Below are positions 14,010 to 17,827 of a DNA stretch of 17,827 nucleotides, piece by piece (positions within the stretch are counted from its first letter, which is position 1; each line of letters begins with the position of its first letter). The notes under the pieces are model-generated. The model was given only the letters and a program-made list of their open reading frames with translations, did no database searches and was not told where the DNA came from. This DNA is from an uncultured Christensenellaceae bacterium (GTDB lineage Bacteria > Bacillota_A > Clostridia > Christensenellales > UBA3700). Position numbers and translations under genes: made by a program. The stretch spans positions 1-17,827 of the forward strand of contig CALWKT010000060.1 in NCBI GenBank assembly GCA_944381335.1. Direction: 5' to 3'.

Positions 14010-14075
14010 GACCGGCACGTTTAAAGATCGTTTCCGGCACGAGGGTAAAAGCTATAATCGGGAGCCATTCAAATT

Positions 14076-14101
14076 AAAAAGGGCACGCGTTTCGCGTGCC
14101 C
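14076..14101 (-). terminator. Terminator of the DUF898-like gene
   Basis: Perfect 9-bp stem GGGCACGCG/CGCGTGCCC (14081-14089 with 14093-14101), 3-nt loop, followed on the minus strand by five T (14076-14080). Confidence 0.88.
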
Positions 14102-14124
14102 GTGTTGATAAACCGCAATAAGAC

Positions 14125-14442
14125 TTATTCAAAGTGCGTGTGTTTCACTTTCCATGCAGTCATCTTGATCGGGAGCCACAGAGTATAGATGCCGATCGTG
14201 ATAATGCACAGAAGGAACCATTTGATATACGAGCCGAAAAGCTGCGCGCCCGTGCCGTCGAACGTAAGCCTTCTGTCATCTATCGTGGTGTGTTTGATTT
14301 CCCATCTGTACGCCATGCATGCCGCCCACGGATATCCGATGAAAAGCGTGCATATCGTAATGATTGACGAAAGAATATTGATGCCGATATAGCCCAGCAC
14401 TCCTCCGTCAAATTTAGATCTGCTTTTGTCTACGTCTGCCAT
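14125..14442 (-). CDS. Small DUF898-like membrane protein
   Basis: Predicted inner-membrane protein of 105 residues with two hydrophobic segments: VLGYIGINILSSIITICTLF (about 15-34) and IKWFLLCIITIGIYTLWLPI (about 73-92). The motifs FDGGVLGY, RRLTFDGTGAQLFGSYIKWF and TIGIYTLWLPIKM resemble the repeated unit of DUF898/YjgN-type proteins, here as a single short copy. Function unknown. GGAGG (on the minus strand, about 8 nt before the ATG at 14442) fixes the start. It has its own strong promoter and terminator, so it is monocistronic. Confidence 0.8.
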   Translation of the reverse strand: MADVDKSRSKFDGGVLGYIGINILSSIITICTLFIGYPWAACMAYRWEIKHTTIDDRRLTFDGTGAQLFGSYIKWFLLCIITIGIYTLWLPIKMTAWKVKHTHFE

Positions 14443-14473
14443 AAAAGAATTCCTCCTTATCTTTTATACTATT

Positions 14474-14502
14474 ATGATAACATGAGGTTTTTATTGTGTC
14501 AA
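14474..14502 (-). promoter_or_regulatory. Promoter of the DUF898-like gene
   Basis: Minus strand -35 TTGACA (14497-14502), 17-nt spacer, -10 TATCAT (14474-14479). Confidence 0.75.
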
Positions 14503-14521
14503 TAGCAAACTTATGATTTTG

Positions 14522-14530
14522 TGTTATAAT
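14522..14530 (+). promoter_or_regulatory. Possible upstream extended -10 promoter
   Basis: TGTTATAAT (TG-n-TATAAT) on the plus strand, divergent from the DUF898-like promoter, with no recognisable -35. It could give a second, leadered transcript of the DUF2779 gene (about 115 nt of leader). Confidence 0.35.
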
Positions 14531-14615
14531 ATGCCGTTTTCAACTGAAAGTATAGAATTATTACGTTCCGTGATCGCAAAATAGGGCAGTTTGTCTGTCT
14601 GTACGCGCTCTGAAG

Positions 14616-14644
14616 TTGTAAAAACACCGTTTGTATGCTATAAT
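14616..14644 (+). promoter_or_regulatory. Promoter of the DUF2779 gene, predicted leaderless
   Basis: -35 TTGTAA (14616-14621), 17-nt spacer, -10 TATAAT (14639-14644) with an extended TG at 14636-14637. The -10 ends 8 nt before the ATG at 14653, leaving a leader of about 0-2 nt. Confidence 0.72.
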
Positions 14645-14652
14645 CAATTTAT

Positions 14653-16143
14653 ATGGCAATAAAGGGCATTGTTACAAAAAGACTATACGTAAAATTCACA
14701 AGATGCCTGAGATCGGCAAGATACGAAGCGAATTTTCCCGGAGAAGCGGAACTCAGCCTGACGGTCAGGCAGAGGATAGCCGAATCGGCAGAACTTTCGC
14801 GCCTTTCGCGCGCGCTTTTCCCGGGCGGTGAAGAAGTCGGAAGCAAAGCGGACGATTATCAGACTCTGACCGCGCTGTCGCAGAAGACGTGCGATCTGCT
14901 CGCGCAGGGTAAAACGGTTTACGACGGCGTGATCCTTGCAAAGAATTTCAGCTGTAATTTCGACATTGCCGTTCCTCAGGAAGAGGGCGTGAATTTTTAT
15001 GTCGTAAAATGCGCCACTGCGCCTTCGGAAAATTATATCAGGGAACTTGCCTATCTCGCTCACGTCGCAAAGCTCAAAGGACTGAAAACGGGAAAGATCT
15101 CTCTGATCGTGACCGACCAGAACTATACGCGCGGCAAGCAGATCAAGGAATCTGCGTTGCTGAGAAAGATAGATCTGACAAAGAGGGTGTCGCGTTACGC
15201 TGAAAAAGTCGCGCGCAACTGCGACGAACTCGCGCTTTTCGTTCAGAAAAGCGATATGCCCGAAGCCGGACTCTGCAACAACTGCGAGAGGCAGTTCGGG
15301 TGCGAGTACTTCACCGCGTGTTTCGGCAAATGGCTGGACAAGCCGTCGCTTTTCACGATACACGGCGTGGATTCCGCGACGCGTTACAAGCTTTACGCCG
15401 ACGGGATAATCTCTATGGACGATCTCAGGAAAAACGTCGGGCTTCTGAAACCCAAGGTCGTCAATCTGATAAAGGCGTATGACGAAAAGGCGGTCATCGT
15501 GAACAAGAAGGAACTTCAGAAATTCCTTTCCGGGCTGTGGTATCCGCTTTGTTTCCTTGACTTCGAGTCGCTTCAGTCGTGCATACCCCGTTATCGGGGC
15601 GTAAGACCTCTGGAAACGGTCGCTTTCCAGTATTCCCTGCACGTGATAGAAAAAGAGGGAGACGCTCCCGTTCATTACGGGTATATTGCTAAAGACGGAG
15701 AGGACGCGCGCGAAAAGATCGCGAAAAGGCTTGCCGACGAGATCCCGCAGAACGCCTGCATACTCGCTTTCGGCAAATTCCTGGAGTGCAAAGTGCTGGG
15801 TCAGCTTGCGCAGATGTTCCCCGAAGTGCGCGCGAAGCTTTCGACAGCGAGGAACAACGTGCGCGATATAGGCGCGATTTTCGCAAACGACACCGTGTAT
15901 TACGGCGAGTCTCTCGGTTCGCGTTCGCTCAAGACGATATACAGATGCGTGGATCCGGACGGCGCTCACGGCTATGAGGTCGGCGCGGTGCACAACGGCG
16001 CGGACGCGATGGCGACCTACCTGATGTTCCCGTATATGTCCGAGCAGGAGAGAGAGGAGAGAAGAAAAGCGCTGTGGGAGTACTGCAAGCTTGACACGCT
16101 CTCTATGATCACGATACTCGAAGATATAAAGAAAAGAGTATAA
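14653..16143 (+). CDS. DUF2779 protein: Cas4/PD-(D/E)XK-like N-terminus plus DEDD exonuclease-like C-terminus
   Basis: Putative nucleic-acid processing enzyme, 496 residues, cytosolic. The N-terminal half resembles Cas4/RecB-type nucleases: an early Cys (Cys18), a helical region, a possible core Asp104, then FYVVKCAT (115-122), and a Cys cluster Cys208, Cys211, Cys217, Cys223 that could hold an Fe-S cluster. In active relatives the core strand reads E-V-K; here Val117 replaces the Glu, so this half may be inactive. The C-terminal DUF2779 half is an RNase H-like 3'-5' exonuclease fold: FLDFES (Asp303, Glu305), ILAFGKFLE (369-377), VRDI (Asp405), GSRSLKTIY and YCKLDTLSM (Asp481), so the acidic set looks intact. 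No Shine-Dalgarno precedes the ATG. Only a small ORF follows; no cas genes or helicase are nearby. Function is inferred from fold resemblance. Confidence 0.85.
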   Translation: MAIKGIVTKRLYVKFTRCLRSARYEANFPGEAELSLTVRQRIAESAELSRLSRALFPGGEEVGSKADDYQTLTALSQKTCDLLAQGKTVYDGVILAKNFSCNFDIAVPQEEGVNFYVVKCATAPSENYIRELAYLAHVAKLKGLKTGKISLIVTDQNYTRGKQIKESALLRKIDLTKRVSRYAEKVARNCDELALFVQKSDMPEAGLCNNCERQFGCEYFTACFGKWLDKPSLFTIHGVDSATRYKLYADGIISMDDLRKNVGLLKPKVVNLIKAYDEKAVIVNKKELQKFLSGLWYPLCFLDFESLQSCIPRYRGVRPLETVAFQYSLHVIEKEGDAPVHYGYIAKDGEDAREKIAKRLADEIPQNACILAFGKFLECKVLGQLAQMFPEVRAKLSTARNNVRDIGAIFANDTVYYGESLGSRSLKTIYRCVDPDGAHGYEVGAVHNGADAMATYLMFPYMSEQEREERRKALWEYCKLDTLSMITILEDIKKRV

Positions 16144-16174
16144 ATTTTCGTACCCGTGTAGATAAAACGCATTT
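16142..16174 (+). repeat. 33-bp dispersed repeat, copy 2
   Basis: Begins within the stop codon of the DUF2779 gene and matches 2862-2894 at 29 of 33 positions in the same orientation on the window. No internal hairpin is obvious. Confidence 0.6.
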
Positions 16175-16191
16175 ATTTGGCTGAGGTGCAG

Positions 16192-16359
16192 ATGAAATAT
16201 CTGATTGCGGTAAGGGAAAAAGAACTGTTTCGGGATTATCTGTGCGAAGAATCCGAGTTCTTGTCGCTGGCGTCTTTCTCGGACAAGGACAAGGATAGGA
16301 TATACGATCTTCTGCTAAAGCAGTTTCTGACCGAAAACAAAAATACGGATTTTACATAA
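16192..16359 (+). CDS. Small hypothetical protein
   Basis: Not recognised. 55 residues (MKYLIAVREKELFRDYLCEE...), charged and probably helical, with no signal peptide or membrane segment. ATG 16192 is preferred over an in-frame TTG at 16177 because GAGGTG (16183-16188) sits just before it. It lies 48 nt after the DUF2779 gene on the same strand, separated by the dispersed repeat, and may be co-transcribed. The ribosome-binding site and the composition, which is like that of neighbouring genes, support it modestly. Confidence 0.5.
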   Translation: MKYLIAVREKELFRDYLCEESEFLSLASFSDKDKDRIYDLLLKQFLTENKNTDFT

Positions 16360-16488
16360 GTTGTCCGATATTGATAACAAACGGTCATTTTTATGCAATT
16401 ATTCATAAATATTTTATTTCCGAATGTATAAATAATGTAAAAAATTGTACAAAAGTGACGGAAAACGTCAAAATTCGTTGTTAAAAGT
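16360..16488. other. AT-rich intergenic stretch
   Basis: Clearly more AT-rich than the surrounding genes. Apart from a weak TGACG-gaaaa-CGTCA hairpin (about 16456-16470) without a T-run, I see no defined element before the SDR promoter. Confidence 0.4.
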
Positions 16489-16517
16489 TTGACAAAATTT
16501 TACGGCAAACTTATAAT
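16489..16517 (+). promoter_or_regulatory. Perfect consensus promoter of the SDR gene
   Basis: TTGACA (16489-16494), 17-nt spacer, TATAAT (16512-16517). The leader of about 42 nt begins near 16524 and holds the hairpin CCGGC-GAAA-GCCGG, a 5-bp stem with a stable tetraloop close to the mRNA 5' end. Confidence 0.88.
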
Positions 16518-16565
16518 TATGATGTTGTCCGGCGAAAGCCGGTATGTGTGGACGGAGGTTTTGTT

Positions 16566-17378
16566 ATGAAATATGCAGTGTTTACAGGCGTTACCGGCGG
16601 TCTCGGCGGCGCCGTCGCGAGAGAGATGACGAAAACCGGATGGACGGTGTTCGCGCTCGGAAGAAACAAGAAGGAACTTGAAGAACTTTCAAAGATAGAA
16701 AACATGGTCCCGATGTCATGCGACGTCGTGATCCAGGAAGATCTTGACAGGGCGAAAGAGGAGATCCTCAAAGTTACCGATAAACTCGACGCGGTCATCA
16801 ACTTTGCCGGATATCAGAAGATGTGCTCGATGATCGAGGGCGATTGCGTGGATCTTATCGAAAAGAGCCTGAAGATCAACGTGATGGGCATGGTCAGAGT
16901 CAACCGTACGTTTATTGATATGATAATGAAGGGCAACGGAAGGATAATCAACTGCGGCTCGGAATGCGGATATCTCACTCCGCAGCCGTTCAACGGACCT
17001 TACACGATGTCCAAGTACGCGGTCGACGCGTATTGCGACAGTCTGAGAAGAGAGCTGATGTTTGTCGGCATCCCCGTGATCCAGATCGTTCCCGGATCTT
17101 TCAAAACCCGTATGCACGACAGCGCTTCAGCTTCTTTCAAGGCGCTTTACGAAGGCACGAAGCTTTACAAGAAAATACTTGACAAGATGAAGCCGATCAT
17201 GGAGCACGAGCTCAAGAACGCTCATGATCCCAAACACCTCATCAAGGCGACGATGAAGGCGCTGAACAAGAAAAAACCCAAGGCGCGTTACAGGGTCAAG
17301 AACAGCGGCATGCTCAGGATGATAGAGCTTTTCCCGCATCAGTTGCTCGACCCGGCTTATAAAGCTTTTCTCGGTTGA
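16566..17378 (+). CDS. Short-chain dehydrogenase/reductase (classical SDR)
   Basis: NAD(P)H-dependent oxidoreductase with a Rossmann fold, 270 residues, probably cytosolic or loosely membrane-associated. Cofactor loop TGVTGGLGG (residues 7-15), ALGRN (30-34) after beta 2, CDV (52-54), NFAG (79-82; NNAG in most relatives), Asn105 in KIN, catalytic Ser132 in NCGSECG, and Tyr146/Lys150 in YTMSK. The order and spacing are intact, so it should be active. The C-terminal 80 residues are basic and helical (KKKPKARYRVKNSG, MIELFPHQLLDPAYKAF), similar to SDRs acting on lipid or steroid-like substrates, but the substrate is unknown. The ATG at 16566 has GGAGG 8 nt upstream; an in-frame GTG at 16548 lies before the ribosome-binding site and is rejected. 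Monocistronic with its own promoter and terminator. Confidence 0.92.
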   Translation: MKYAVFTGVTGGLGGAVAREMTKTGWTVFALGRNKKELEELSKIENMVPMSCDVVIQEDLDRAKEEILKVTDKLDAVINFAGYQKMCSMIEGDCVDLIEKSLKINVMGMVRVNRTFIDMIMKGNGRIINCGSECGYLTPQPFNGPYTMSKYAVDAYCDSLRRELMFVGIPVIQIVPGSFKTRMHDSASASFKALYEGTKLYKKILDKMKPIMEHELKNAHDPKHLIKATMKALNKKKPKARYRVKNSGMLRMIELFPHQLLDPAYKAFLG

Positions 17379-17395
17379 TACATACGGATATCGTT

Positions 17396-17427
17396 TTGCG
17401 GCGGAATATTCCGCCGCAATTTTTTTT
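17396..17427 (+). terminator. Terminator of the SDR gene
   Basis: TTGCGGCGGAAT (17396-17407) is followed by its exact complement to 17419, forming a perfect palindrome, then eight T (17420-17427). Strong intrinsic terminator. Confidence 0.92.
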
Positions 17428-17471
17428 ACCGGAAAAGGAACGTGTCGTCAGGGCGTCCGGAAAACACGCTA

Positions 17472-17500
17472 TTGACAAGGGGTTCCCCTTAATGTATTAT
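17472..17500 (+). promoter_or_regulatory. Promoter of the NfeD-like gene with a dyad in its spacer
   Basis: -35 TTGACA (17472-17477), 17-nt spacer, -10 TATTAT (17495-17500). The spacer contains AAGGGG-tt-CCCCTT (17477-17490), a perfect 6-bp inverted repeat that a repressor or activator could occupy. The leader then opens with a hairpin TAACGCG/CGCGTTA (17511-17517 with 17528-17534), just upstream of the GGAGG. Confidence 0.7.
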
Positions 17501-17548
17501 AATAATATGATAACGCGCAAAATAAAACGCGTTACGGAGGTAATAAAA

Positions 17549-17827
17549 ATGACGTTCTGGCAAGAATTCGCCTTGGTGTTCTCTGAAATAGGCTGGGCGG
17601 CGGCGATATGTCTCATAGTGGGACTTATCTTTATCGTCGTGGAGATTTTCCAGCCGGGATTCGGGTTTTTCGGCATCACGGGCTCTGTGCTGGTGATCGT
17701 CGGCATTGTTATCCGCGTCTACAACCACGGCGGCGGCAATCCGATCATTCAGCTTTTCATACTGCTGGCAGTGGTGATGTTGGTGCTGGTCGGCGCGTTC
17801 ACCTGCATGGTGTTCTCGATGAAACGC
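17549..17827 (+). CDS. NfeD-family membrane protein, 3' end cut by window edge
   Basis: Start of an integral membrane protein of the NfeD type, 93 residues visible and open to the window edge. After a short cytoplasmic N-terminus (MTFWQEFALVFSEI) come hydrophobic segments IGWAAAICLIVGLIFIVVEI, FFGITGSVLVIVGIVIRVYN and IQLFILLAVVMLVLVGAFTC. The signature VVEIFQPGFGFFGITGSV matches the E-x-x-x-PGFG-x-x-G-x-x-G pattern of NfeD proteins, which usually pair with a flotillin-like protein encoded just downstream. An OB-fold domain would be expected after the membrane part. GGAGG (17536-17540) is 8 nt before the ATG. The paired flotillin gene, if present, lies outside the window. Confidence 0.85.
   Translation, partial: MTFWQEFALVFSEIGWAAAICLIVGLIFIVVEIFQPGFGFFGITGSVLVIVGIVIRVYNHGGGNPIIQLFILLAVVMLVLVGAFTCMVFSMKR

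Noticed and set aside
13671..14018. 115-residue minus-strand open frame with RGCEPRSR repeats
   Set aside because: GTG start without a ribosome-binding site; antisense to a perfect plus-strand promoter and terminator; the open frame follows from a 48-bp period (multiple of three) and the conserved elements are hairpin stems, not codons.
13980..14024. Tiny plus-strand ORF (MRAQKCVRFF...) after GAGGT in the repeat RNA
   Set aside because: Its 14 codons run through the terminator stem and T-run and the transcript should end at 14009, before the stop codon.
14683..15993. 436-residue minus-strand open frame
   Set aside because: Antisense to the DUF2779 gene; no ribosome-binding site or recognisable domain.

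Overview
The window looks like a chromosomal stretch from a Gram-positive, low-complexity-promoter organism, most likely a Bacillota/Clostridia gut-type lineage. The reasons are strong GGAGG ribosome-binding sites, TTG starts, near-consensus TTGACA-17-TATAAT promoters, Lipobox lipoproteins and intrinsic terminators with T-runs. I cannot name a genus from the sequence. No rRNA, tRNA, CRISPR array, insertion sequence or integrase was seen.

Layout. (a) 1-3749, minus strand: a PHP-family histidinol-phosphatase-like gene, an RsmF-type rRNA m5C methyltransferase, xanthine phosphoribosyltransferase (xpt) with its own promoter, and the 5' part of a BMP/Med-family nucleoside-binding lipoprotein; the last two suggest purine salvage. 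(b) 3773-7471: uracil-DNA glycosylase (ung), a small convergent TTG-start ORF, a 497-residue lipoprotein of unknown function with its own promoter and terminator, and a DUF5131 (phage Gp37/Gp68-like) three-cysteine protein. (c) 7599-13655: a carbohydrate-use locus. A minus-strand operon runs GH2 glycosidase, GPH-type sugar symporter, EamA/DMT transporter. A GH43 glycosidase is transcribed divergently, and the intergenic region between them holds a perfect 7-bp dyad. (d) 13675-14009: the most unusual element, a perfect consensus promoter followed by about 300 nt with no credible reading frame. It contains five hairpins spaced 47-48 nt apart, six GGAGG-like motifs, and ends in a GAAA-capped terminator; I interpret it as an undescribed repeat-structured non-coding RNA. 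(e) 14081-17827: a small DUF898-like membrane protein, a DUF2779/Cas4-like nuclease fusion protein followed by a small ORF, an SDR oxidoreductase with its own promoter and terminator, and the start of an NfeD-like membrane protein.

Two genome-level signals cut across these regions. Three genes (PHP, DUF5131, DUF2779) have a -10 box ending only 6-8 nt before a start codon that is fixed by conserved N-terminal motifs, with no Shine-Dalgarno; they look leaderless, in contrast to the strong GGAGG sites elsewhere. A 33-bp intergenic repeat (29/33 identical) abuts the stop codons of two of those same genes, and a 15-bp core recurs at a third place.
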